Origin: Campylobacteraceae bacterium
GTDB taxonomy: Bacteria > Campylobacterota > Campylobacteria > Campylobacterales > Campylobacteraceae
Assembly (NCBI GenBank): GCA_031290675.1
Contig: JAITNC010000036.1
Coordinates: 1 to 8,596, forward strand
Length of the DNA: 8,596 nucleotides
Direction of reading: 5' to 3'
Part shown: one piece after another, positions 1 to 5,515 of the stretch
Layout of the letters: each line of letters opens with the position of its first letter
Position numbering within the stretch: position 1 is the stretch's first letter
Program-made: the position numbers and the translations under genes
The notes under the pieces: generated by a model
Told to the model about the DNA's origin: nothing
Seen by the model: only the letters and a program-made list of their open reading frames with translations
The model's database searches: none

Positions 1-94
1 TGGCGATGATATATCTCAAAAATACGGTGTCATCAAGAGCGACAAAAAAGGCAGAACGACGATAATCTTAGTGAACGAAACTTTGGGGTATTAA
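1..94 (+). CDS. C-terminal end of an unidentified protein (5' partial)
   Basis: The frame whose first complete codon begins at base 2 is open from the left edge to a TAA at 92-94. It gives a 30-residue tail that starts GDDISQKYGV and ends IILVNETLGY. The mixed basic/hydrophobic composition, the stop just before a palindrome-rich intergenic region, and the lack of any other open frame here suggest a real gene end. The tail is too short to assign a family, and no SD or start can be judged. Confidence 0.45.
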   Translation, partial: GDDISQKYGVIKSDKKGRTTIILVNETLGY

Positions 95-104
95 AAAGTC
101 TCTT

Positions 105-245
105 TTACGCTTTTCTGACGTGTTCTTTTGCGCCAATACTTCGTTGAGTGCTCGCCAGCTTGCGTCTATACTAGTATGTATTATTCCTCGCAGGCTCACT
201 CCTTTCCTCGTCTTGGTGCAAAATATCTACGCCAGAAAAACATAA
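105..245. repeat. Long imperfect palindrome centred on ATACTAGTAT
   Basis: The centre is the perfect 10-bp palindrome ATACTAGTAT at 168-177. About 60 bp out on either side, TTTTCTGACGT (from 111) faces the complement of TTTTCTGGCGT (right arm ending at 239). Further in, TTTTGCGCCAA faces TTTTGCACCAA. The match weakens in the middle of each arm and resumes at the centre. A transcript from either strand could fold into one hairpin of about 130 nt. It could be a long extragenic palindrome, a non-autonomous mobile element or a structured RNA. I cannot name a known family. Confidence 0.7.
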
Positions 246-280
246 ATTTGGTATGCTTAAGGTGTCCCACCACCACTTCC

Positions 281-340
281 GTCATTGCGGTGAGCCGAAG
301 CCCTGAGCTTGCGAAGGGTCTCTCAAGCGTGGCAATCCAC
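281..340 (+). repeat. GTCAT repeat, long R1 form (copy 1)
   Basis: This 60-bp unit starts GTCATTGCGGTGAGCCGAAG and ends GTGGCAATCCAC. The outer ATTGC and GCAAT are complementary. It carries a central block, CCCTGAGCTTGCGAAGGG, which itself has CCCT/AGGG ends. It recurs at 690-749 with few differences and at 7184-7240 with a 3-nt deletion. Confidence 0.9.
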
Positions 341-348
341 TGGCTTGT

Positions 349-450
349 CTTTTGCATAATAACCTCGTTGCAAATTCGCCGCGCTCGCTCACGTACGTTT
401 AGTACGCACCACTCTCGGGCTTCATTTGCGCCTCATTATCGTGCGAAAAA
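349..450. repeat. Second long imperfect palindrome
   Basis: The centre is GTAC (393-396), a 5-nt loop, then GTAC (402-405). Reading outward, the left arm (CTTTTGCATAATAA...TTGCAAAT) matches the complement of the right arm (ATTTGCGCC...TTATCGTGCGAAAAA) over about 48 nt with scattered mismatches and roughly equal arm lengths. It is separated from the first palindrome only by a GTCAT repeat. Its sequence differs from that palindrome, but its architecture is similar. Confidence 0.6.
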
Positions 451-486
451 CTGACGCTAAAATTTTGCAAACCTGGTATTAAAATT

Positions 487-528
487 CCCCTCCTGCGGAG
501 GGGTGTCCGAAGGACGGGGTGGTTTTTT
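487..528 (+). terminator. GC-rich double hairpin followed by T6 (terminator-like repeat)
   Basis: CCCCTCC (487-493) pairs with GGAGGGG (497-503) around a TGC loop. A small hairpin follows: GTCC (505-508), GAA loop, GGAC (512-515). GGGGTGG and a T6 run at 523-528 come next. The shape fits intrinsic termination on the + strand, but the nearest + strand gene ends about 390 bp upstream. It may instead be another dispersed repeat. Confidence 0.5.
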
Positions 529-560
529 GATGAGAATATTGCGCCACGTACACCTTTTTT

Positions 561-652
561 GTCATTGCGAGTGAGCTCTCGCTCGTGGCAATCTCAGCTT
601 TTTTCTGAAAGACAAATAAACACAGATGCTCACGCCTTCGCCGAAGTCATGA
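561..652. repeat. Composite GTCAT repeat, head-to-head unit (left copy)
   Basis: The first half (561-599) is an R1-type unit on the + strand, GTCATTGCGAGTGAGC...GGCAATCTCAGCT, followed by a T run. The second half (about 611-652) is an R2-type unit on the - strand, ending ...CGCCGAAGTCATGAC. The pair is bounded by GTCAT at one end and ATGAC at the other. The same two halves, in the same relative order and with nearly the same total length, occur reverse-complemented at 5370-5462. Confidence 0.8.
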
Positions 653-689
653 CGCAAGAGGGTGAAATGCGCCACACGCACGCCTTCCC

Positions 690-771
690 GTCATTGCGGT
701 GAGTCGAAGCCCTGAGCTTGCGAAGGGTCTCTCAAACGTGGCAATCCACTGATTGCTTCGCTTGCAATGAC
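690..771. repeat. Long R1 repeat plus short inverted R1 (copy 2)
   Basis: Bases 690-749 repeat the long R1 form at 281-340. Bases 750-771 are a minimal R1 on the other strand, in which ATTGC (752-756) and GCAAT (764-768) form a perfect stem around 7 nt. The whole therefore begins GTCATTGC and ends GCAATGAC. It lies 24 bp beyond the permease stop and could act as a 3'-end hairpin for that transcript. The 20 bp before it resemble the bases before 561 (GCGCCAC...). Confidence 0.85.
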
Positions 772-780
772 GAAGAAGGG

Positions 781-800
781 TTGTATTACATTGTATTACA
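781..800. repeat. 10-bp perfect tandem duplication over the permease stop codon
   Basis: TTGTATTACA occurs twice in a row at 781-790 and 791-800. The second copy contains the permease stop codon (complement of TTA, 796-798). It looks like a simple slippage duplication. Confidence 0.9.
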
Positions 801-1716
801 AAAACCAAGCAGCCATAACGGGAATAGTGAAAAAAGCGAGCAGTGTGCTCAAAAGTGTAGCGAGCGAGGCTTGTTCGGGTTTGACCTTGAACAGAGTAGC
901 CATTATCGCCGTATTTGCCGCCATAGGCACTATGGAGTAGACCAACATCACTTGATACGCGCCCTCGTTCAAAAGATGAAAAATATTTTTATCCACGAAC
1001 GCCACAAAAAGAGCAAGCAGCGGCCACATCACGAACTTCGCAAAAAATGCCGCACTTATAAATTTTTTATCAAGCCCCACGCTTTTTATACCGCAAAGCC
1101 CCATGCCGACCATCATCATGCCAAGCGTTGAGTACGCACCCCTCAAAGTGTCCAGATAACCCATAAAACTCTCGCCAAAATTCACACCCGATATATTGCA
1201 CGCAAATCCCGCCACAGCAGCGTAAATAACAGGCAATTTGGCTATTTTCATCATACTTTGTGCAAACGTATAGCTGCCTCTTGAGATGATGTAAAAACCT
1301 ATCGTATACTCATACAAAAACGACATCACGAGAGCCAAAACGTAGAGATTTGCGATGTCGGTGGGAAGCAGTATAAAAGCCAAAGGTATGCCGAAGTATC
1401 CCGTATTTCCCGTGCCTGCGCTAAAAGCTACAAGGTTTTTTGTCTTATCGCTCCAAACTCTTTTGGCGATGAAAAGCGTGAAAAAACAGAGTCCCGCCGA
1501 CATAGCAAATATCACGAGTGGCAAGAGTATGACGCCCTTGTCAAGATGTACCTGCAAAGTAGCCCCAAACACGACCGCGGGGGACAATATATAGACGATG
1601 AGCGGCGCTATCATATCGCGCGATATGCCGAGCTTCTTTACGGCCGCAAACCCAAGTGCGATGTTGATATAGAGAGGGAATATTTTAAGACCCAACGCTA
1701 TAATTGTAGAAAACAC
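796..1716 (-). CDS. AEC-family (auxin efflux carrier-type) permease
   Basis: This 306-aa, very hydrophobic inner-membrane protein has about ten membrane segments, split by a polar region around residues 145-160 as is usual for the AEC/Mem_trans family. The diagnostic sequence GTGNTGYFGIPLA lies at residues 101-113, and SIVPMAANTAIMATLF at 261-276 fits the C-terminal bundle. Full length matches the family. Bacterial members are linked to export of organic acids (malate, malonate) or other small anions. The substrate here cannot be told from sequence. The start is GTG at 1716, with AAGGGA about 6 nt upstream. It is transcribed divergently from moaC across a 70-bp gap, with no operon partner. 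A repeat hairpin (690-771) lies just past its stop. Family assignment is firm and substrate unknown. Confidence 0.92.
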   Translation of the reverse strand: MFSTIIALGLKIFPLYINIALGFAAVKKLGISRDMIAPLIVYILSPAVVFGATLQVHLDKGVILLPLVIFAMSAGLCFFTLFIAKRVWSDKTKNLVAFSAGTGNTGYFGIPLAFILLPTDIANLYVLALVMSFLYEYTIGFYIISRGSYTFAQSMMKIAKLPVIYAAVAGFACNISGVNFGESFMGYLDTLRGAYSTLGMMMVGMGLCGIKSVGLDKKFISAAFFAKFVMWPLLALFVAFVDKNIFHLLNEGAYQVMLVYSIVPMAANTAIMATLFKVKPEQASLATLLSTLLAFFTIPVMAAWFL

Positions 1717-1725
1717 AAATATCCC

Positions 1726-1758
1726 TTGAAAGTTATTGAAGGCAAATTATATTATAAT
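1726..1758 (+). promoter_or_regulatory. Probable promoter of the moaC operon
   Basis: A perfect -10 TATAAT lies at 1753-1758, about 28 nt before the moaC ATG. Upstream there is TTGAAA (1726-1731), 16 nt from an alternative -10 TATATT (1748-1753) but 21 nt from TATAAT. The -35 is therefore uncertain, as is common in Campylobacterota. The 70-bp gap must also contain the start region of the divergent permease. Confidence 0.5.
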
Positions 1759-1786
1759 AAAACCAAATTTGAGCAAGGACTTGATA

Positions 1787-2257
1787 ATGCAGCTTACACA
1801 TTTAGATGAAAAAGAGCGTCCAAAAATGGTAGATGTGTCAAACAAGCCCCAAACGCAAAGGACGGCGGTCGCCAGCGGTATCATCACTGTGAGCAAAGAG
1901 GCTTTTGAGATGGTAGGGCAGCAAAAAAGCAAAAAGGGTCCCGTGCTTCAGACGGCTATCATAGCTGCTATAATGGGGGCGAAAAAAACGAGCGAACTGA
2001 TACCTATGTGTCACCCATTGGCGCTCAGCTGCGTGTCGTGTGAGGTGGAGGAGAGGGCGAGCGAAAACTCGTTCAAACTCATCGTCACGGCAAAACTCAA
2101 CGGACAAACAGGCGTTGAGATGGAAGCGTTGAGCGGCGTGAGTATCGGGCTTTTGACTATCTACGATATGCTCAAAGCCGTAGACAAAAGTATGGTTATC
2201 TCGCAAATCTGTTTAGAAAAAAAGAGTGGAGGCAAAAGTGGAGAATACATCAGATAA
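1787..2257 (+). CDS. moaC: Cyclic pyranopterin monophosphate synthase MoaC
   Basis: MoaC acts in the second half of step one of molybdenum cofactor synthesis, turning the MoaA product (3',8-cyclo-7,8-dihydro-GTP) into cyclic pyranopterin monophosphate in the cytoplasm. The 156-aa length is near that of E. coli (161). Known active-site positions are all present with a one-residue offset: Lys50 (KKGPV), His76 ([10 protein letters not shown]), Asp127 and Lys130 (YDMLKAVDK). [11 protein letters not shown] at 109-119 is the family core. The start is ATG 1787, with AAGGA at 1775-1779. An upstream in-frame ATG at 1736 lies before the promoter -10 and is rejected. The C-terminus (GGKSGEYIR) overlaps the next gene by 20 nt. 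No other moa genes are adjacent. Assignment is firm. Confidence 0.97.
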   Translation: MQLTHLDEKERPKMVDVSNKPQTQRTAVASGIITVSKEAFEMVGQQKSKKGPVLQTAIIAAIMGAKKTSELIPMCHPLALSCVSCEVEERASENSFKLIVTAKLNGQTGVEMEALSGVSIGLLTIYDMLKAVDKSMVISQICLEKKSGGKSGEYIR

Positions 2258-2513
2258 TATCAACTCCAAAGAGCTTGTTTTAGAGTACCCATGTGTGTGG
2301 GAGTACAGGCTCGTAACGACGGCAGATACGGACATACACGAGATAGCCGAGGGCATTTTAGGAAGCAGGGCGCACAAACTTGAAGCGTCAAAGACAAGCA
2401 AAAAGGGTGCGTTTAAAAGCTACGCCTTGAAGCTTGAAGTCGCAAACGACGAGGATAGAAAAGGTATTTTCGCGAGTTTGCGTGAACATCAAAATATAAA
2501 ATTTGTTCTTTAA
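2238..2513 (+). CDS. DUF493 (YbeD/HP0495-type) small protein
   Basis: This 91-aa protein carries the DUF493 pattern: [14 protein letters not shown] near the N-terminus, a middle [21 protein letters not shown], and a C-terminal HQNIKFVL. Structures of the family (YbeD, HP0495) show a ferredoxin/ACT-like fold. A regulatory role has been proposed, but the molecular function is not settled. The start is GTG at 2238, because GGAGG at 2228-2232 sits 5 nt before it. The in-frame GTG at 2226 would have that SD inside the gene. It overlaps the moaC 3' end by 20 nt, which implies translational coupling. The next gene begins 13 nt after its stop. Family is confident, role unknown. Confidence 0.9.
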   Translation: MENTSDNINSKELVLEYPCVWEYRLVTTADTDIHEIAEGILGSRAHKLEASKTSKKGAFKSYALKLEVANDEDRKGIFASLREHQNIKFVL

Positions 2514-2526
2514 AGGATATACGATT

Positions 2527-3732
2527 ATGGAAGCTGTGAAGACTATTTTTATCAACAGTATCAGAGAAAATGCCCAGAGTTCGGACATATCATCTATCAT
2601 TTGCGATTTGGTATTTGACATCTCTTTGAAAAAACTGCAAAATTTATCAAACGAAGATAGCATACAAACAAGGCTTGAGCATCTTTTCAAGCTTTTCACG
2701 GAAGCCCTTGATGAAGAAGGGGCGAAAAGCGCAAAAAGTATCGCTGCTGTGATAGACGGCTTGATACGAGCGGCGAGCTATGACAAAAAACAGTACCTGC
2801 TCAAAACTATGTACGAAAGAGAGCAGATAGAAGCCTCTCTGCGCAGACAGTCAAACGAACTGACGGCGCTTATAGCGAACACTTATGATACTATAGAAAA
2901 TGCCGCTAAAAGTATGTCTGGCGAGGACAAAACGCAGATAAATCAAGGTCTGATTGACGCCAAACTGCTCAACATTGAAGTGCTTGGTATCCTCAAAGAG
3001 GTCGTGGAGGAGGCGTTTATAGCCACCATAGAGCAAGCGGGCGATATACAGGACACCATAAAAGAGATAAGCAAAAATGTTACATACCAAGCCATAAATG
3101 AGGGAAAATTTACAAAGGCACGCATCATAGACATAGCCAGCGTGATAATACAAGCCGCTTGCGACATAGCCGATAGCGACTACGCAAACGCTACCGACAT
3201 CTTAAACGGCGCCGTAAAAGGGACAAAAAAAGGTATAGCCAAAGCCGTTACAAAGTTCAAAAACGAGTTGAGATTTGCACCTGAGGAGGTCAAAGAGTTT
3301 GTGGAGCAAGAGGCGTTAGAGAGCCAAAAAGCTATCATCAACACGGAGGAGGCGTTCATAGCTATGTTAAAACGCTGCCAGACAAACTCCGACGGTATCT
3401 CATCTAAGATATTATTTGGAATCATCACCGAACACAGCACTTATATCGCAAAGCTTAAAAGGCTGAGCGCAGAGGCGGCAGGAGCTTGGAGCGCCAAAAT
3501 AGAAAACTTCAAAGATGAGGGGCTGAAAGATTTTAGAGAGAAAGCGGGCAAGAAGTTTGAGGAGATAAAAAAAGGCACAAACGAAAAAGTCGCCGCCTTC
3601 AAAACAGACGCTGTGCCAAAAGCCAAACAGATGGCGGGCGATGCCAAAAACTTGGGCTTTCGTGCGTGGGAAGCGACAAAAACAATGCTTGATGATGTAG
3701 TGAAAAACGCCAAAGACAGAAAGAAAAAATAA
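2527..3732 (+). CDS. 401-aa alpha-helical protein of unknown function (possibly DUF6781)
   Basis: I do not recognise a characterised family. The Ala-rich middle (residues about 205-245, with NGAVKGTKKGIAKAV) recalls proteins annotated DUF6781 in Campylobacterota, but that is from memory and unsure. The protein is almost wholly helical, with no signal peptide and no membrane segment. Residues 1-110 are acidic/amphipathic, and 95-130 look coiled-coil-like. Residues 320-401 are highly charged (KIENFKDEGLKDFREKAGKK, then repeated Lys/Ala/Phe turns), similar to phasin, apolipoprotein or LEA-type amphipathic helices, ending DRKKK. The start is ATG 2527, with AAAGGA 9 nt upstream overlapping the DUF493 stop. 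An in-frame TTG at 2503 has no SD. Last gene of the moaC operon, it ends at a strong hairpin. It could bind a lipid, granule or nucleoid surface; that is speculation. Confidence 0.85.
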   Translation: MEAVKTIFINSIRENAQSSDISSIICDLVFDISLKKLQNLSNEDSIQTRLEHLFKLFTEALDEEGAKSAKSIAAVIDGLIRAASYDKKQYLLKTMYEREQIEASLRRQSNELTALIANTYDTIENAAKSMSGEDKTQINQGLIDAKLLNIEVLGILKEVVEEAFIATIEQAGDIQDTIKEISKNVTYQAINEGKFTKARIIDIASVIIQAACDIADSDYANATDILNGAVKGTKKGIAKAVTKFKNELRFAPEEVKEFVEQEALESQKAIINTEEAFIAMLKRCQTNSDGISSKILFGIITEHSTYIAKLKRLSAEAAGAWSAKIENFKDEGLKDFREKAGKKFEEIKKGTNEKVAAFKTDAVPKAKQMAGDAKNLGFRAWEATKTMLDDVVKNAKDRKKK

Positions 3733-3733
3733 T

Positions 3734-3770
3734 CACAAAAGGAGGAAACCCCTCCTCTTGTGTTTGTCTT
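3734..3770. terminator. Bidirectional intrinsic terminator between convergent genes
   Basis: Bases 3734-3745 (CACAAAAGGAGG) pair with 3751-3762 (CCTCCTCTTGTG) over 12 positions with one A/C mismatch and a 5-nt loop. On the + strand the stem is followed by TTTGTCTT, next to the stop of the 401-aa gene (3732). On the - strand it is followed by ATTATTTTTTCTTT, a strong U tract, 7 nt beyond the dehydrogenase stop (3769). One hairpin thus serves both genes, and the better U tract faces the dehydrogenase. Confidence 0.9.
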
Positions 3771-5256
3771 AAAAAAGACCCGTTAGTTTTTCGGAAGTAC
3801 TGATAAAGATATTTTTCTTTTGAGTATAAGCTTCCAAAATCACCTTGTGAGTTTCGCGTCCTATGCCTGACTTTTTGTAGCCGCCAAATGGCGAATGGGC
3901 AGGCAGCTGGTTGTAACAATTGACCCACATACGCCCCGTGCGCACAGCTTTTGACACACGCAAGGCACGATTTATATCACGTGTCCATACAGCGCCGCCA
4001 AGACCGTACTGCGAGTTATTTGCTATCGCTACAGCCTCAACTTCGTCATCAAACGGTATCACAGATACGACAGGCCCGAAAATCTCTTCGCACGACACGC
4101 TCATATCGCTCTTGCAATCAACAAGTGCCGTCGGGTAGATAAACGCCCCTTCCGTGCCGAACTGCTTGCCGCCTGTCAAAAGACGCGCGCCCTCTTTGAT
4201 GCCTTTTTCTATGTAGCCAAGTATTTTCTCCTGCTGTTTTTTGTTGATTTGAGTTCCTATTTGCGTACTGCTCTCCAGCGGGTCGCCAATCTTTACAGAC
4301 TCAAATTTCGCCTTCAAAAGCGTCAAAAATTTGTCATAAATAGAACGCTGCACCAAAAGCCTTGAGCCGGCACAACACACTTGACCTTGATTGAACAGGA
4401 TACCTATAGCGACGCCCTCAATGGCTTTGTCTATCTGTGCGTCCTCAAATATGATATTTGCTGATTTGCCGCCAAGCTCCAAAGTAGCGGGAATGAGTTT
4501 TTTCGCCGCCGCAAGAGCCACGTTGTAGCCGACCTCCGTAGAGCCCGTAAACGCCAACTTGCTAAAACCTTCGTGGTCTAATATATATTGACCTGTCGTA
4601 GTGCCGGAACCGGTTATGACATTTACCACGCCAGCGGGCAAAACATCATTTAAAATGCGGGCAAATTCAACCAAAGTGACAGATGTATCCCGTGAAGGTT
4701 TGATGACGATACAATTGCCCGCCGCCAACGCCGGAGCTATCTTCCAAGCGGCCATCAAAAGCGGGAAATTCCAAGGGATAATCTGCCCCACAACGCCGAT
4801 AGGCTCGCTTAAAACGATGCTGAGGCTATCCTCATCAATCAAATCAGCCTCATCGCTGTGAGCTCGTATCACACCCGCAAAATAGCGAAAATGGTCAACC
4901 GACAACGGCACGTCTATAGCTGTCGTTTCACGTATTGGCTTGCCGTTGTCCAAAGTTTCCAACACAGCAAACCGCTGCGTCTCCGCTTCAAGCTTGTCCG
5001 CTATCTTGAGCAGCAGGGCTGAACGCTGCGCCGGAGATGTTTTGCTCCACGCCTCAAAAGCAGTCCACGCACTCTTAACCGCCAAATCCACATCGCCCCG
5101 CTCGCCCTCGGCAAAAGTTGCCAACTGCTCGCCCGTAGCGGGATTTGTACTTGTGAAAGTTTTTCCGCCCGCACCGTCTCTCCACTCGCCATTTATCAGC
5201 ATTTGATACTTCTGCTGCGGTCTTAACGACTGTGGTAAGTCTTTGAGTAGCTTCAT
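3769..5256 (-). CDS. aldB: NAD(P)+-dependent aldehyde dehydrogenase, AldB/ExaC-like
   Basis: This 495-aa cytoplasmic ALDH-superfamily enzyme oxidises an aldehyde to the acid. All key residues are present: Asn163 in IIPWNFP (oxyanion site), Lys186 in IKPS (NAD binding), FTGSTEVG at 236-243 (Rossmann turn), general base Glu260 in LELGGKS, nucleophile Cys294 in NQGQVCCAGSR, and EEIFGPVV at 390-397. The C-terminus PAHSPFGGYKKSGIGRETHK...LTGLF closely follows the AldB/ExaC (acetaldehyde) group rather than betaine-aldehyde or succinate-semialdehyde enzymes, so acetaldehyde or another short aldehyde is the likely substrate. The start is ATG 5256, behind a strong SD AAAGGAGT with a 4-5 nt gap. It is monocistronic and convergent with the moaC operon. 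No alcohol dehydrogenase is adjacent. The superfamily is certain; the symbol is a similarity-based guess. Confidence 0.93.
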   Translation of the reverse strand: MKLLKDLPQSLRPQQKYQMLINGEWRDGAGGKTFTSTNPATGEQLATFAEGERGDVDLAVKSAWTAFEAWSKTSPAQRSALLLKIADKLEAETQRFAVLETLDNGKPIRETTAIDVPLSVDHFRYFAGVIRAHSDEADLIDEDSLSIVLSEPIGVVGQIIPWNFPLLMAAWKIAPALAAGNCIVIKPSRDTSVTLVEFARILNDVLPAGVVNVITGSGTTTGQYILDHEGFSKLAFTGSTEVGYNVALAAAKKLIPATLELGGKSANIIFEDAQIDKAIEGVAIGILFNQGQVCCAGSRLLVQRSIYDKFLTLLKAKFESVKIGDPLESSTQIGTQINKKQQEKILGYIEKGIKEGARLLTGGKQFGTEGAFIYPTALVDCKSDMSVSCEEIFGPVVSVIPFDDEVEAVAIANNSQYGLGGAVWTRDINRALRVSKAVRTGRMWVNCYNQLPAHSPFGGYKKSGIGRETHKVILEAYTQKKNIFISTSEKLTGLF

Positions 5257-5295
5257 CTAAACTCCTTTAACGTGAAATTTTGGATATTGGTTTTT

Positions 5296-5301
5296 ATTAT
5301 A
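5296..5301 (-). promoter_or_regulatory. Putative -10 of the aldehyde dehydrogenase gene
   Basis: On the - strand TATAAT lies 40 nt before the ATG and is directly preceded by TTG. No good -35 at 16-18 nt spacing is visible. Confidence 0.5.
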
Positions 5302-5369
5302 CAACTAAAAAGGTAATTTGACGTATATGGCGTTTTTACAGATGTTTTGTTGAGGGTTTGAGGGTTTGT

Positions 5370-5462
5370 GTCATGAATTCGCCGAAGGCGTAAGTATCTG
5401 TGTTATTTTTATGTTTTAAAATAAAGCTGAGATTGCCATGCTTGTCAGCTCACCACAATGAC
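5370..5462. repeat. Composite GTCAT repeat, head-to-head unit (right copy, inverted)
   Basis: Bases 5370-5408 are an R2-type unit on the + strand (GTCATGAATTCGCCGAAGGC...ATCTGTGTT) with an internal CGCC-GAA-GGCG hairpin. Bases 5425-5462 are an R1-type unit on the - strand (AGCTGAGATTGCCATGC...CAATGAC). Reverse-complemented, the whole 93 bp lines up end to end with 561-652, with moderate divergence. It fills most of the dehydrogenase-lipoprotein gap. Confidence 0.8.
5413..5450 (-). terminator. Possible terminator of the lipoprotein gene inside the repeat
   Basis: On the - strand AGCTGA (complement of 5445-5450) and TCAGCT (complement of 5425-5430) form a 6-bp stem with a 14-nt loop, followed by TTATTTTAAAAC. 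It lies about 65 nt past the lipoprotein stop. The stem is weak, so this is only a candidate. Confidence 0.35.
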
Positions 5463-5515
5463 ACAAAGGGACGTGAAGTCGCGACACGCCCCCGTCATTA
5501 TGAGTTTAGATGATT

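Larger units (their letters stand above)
95..795. other. 700-bp gene-free region rich in palindromes
   Basis: I see no convincing coding sequence between the end of the left-edge gene and the stop of the permease. Open frames at 128-454 and 718-1131 (+) run straight through inverted repeats, lack ribosome-binding sites, and have the composition of translated repeats. The region holds two long imperfect palindromes, one GC-rich double hairpin, two long GTCAT-type repeats, one composite repeat and a 10-bp tandem duplication, all listed separately. Confidence 0.75.

Noticed and set aside
128..454. 108-aa open frame on the + strand
   Set aside because: It runs through two long palindromes and a GTCAT repeat, has no SD, and its translation (SPELAKGLSSVAIHW) is that of the repeat.
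718..1131. 137-aa open frame on the + strand
   Set aside because: It starts inside a GTCAT repeat and is otherwise antisense to the permease.
1736..1786. N-terminal extension of MoaC from ATG 1736
   Set aside because: It would place the start upstream of the TATAAT promoter box and adds residues not found in MoaC; ATG 1787 has a good SD.
1838..2206. 122-aa open frame antisense to moaC
   Set aside because: It is the shadow of a conserved gene, with no independent start signal.
2226..2237. GTG start at 2226 for the DUF493 gene
   Set aside because: The GGAGG ribosome-binding site overlaps and follows it; the GTG at 2238 is correctly spaced.
5345..5370. TGAGGGTTT tandem (GTTGAGGGTTTGAGGGTTTG)
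   Set aside because: Only two copies of a simple sequence upstream of the dehydrogenase; no sign of function.
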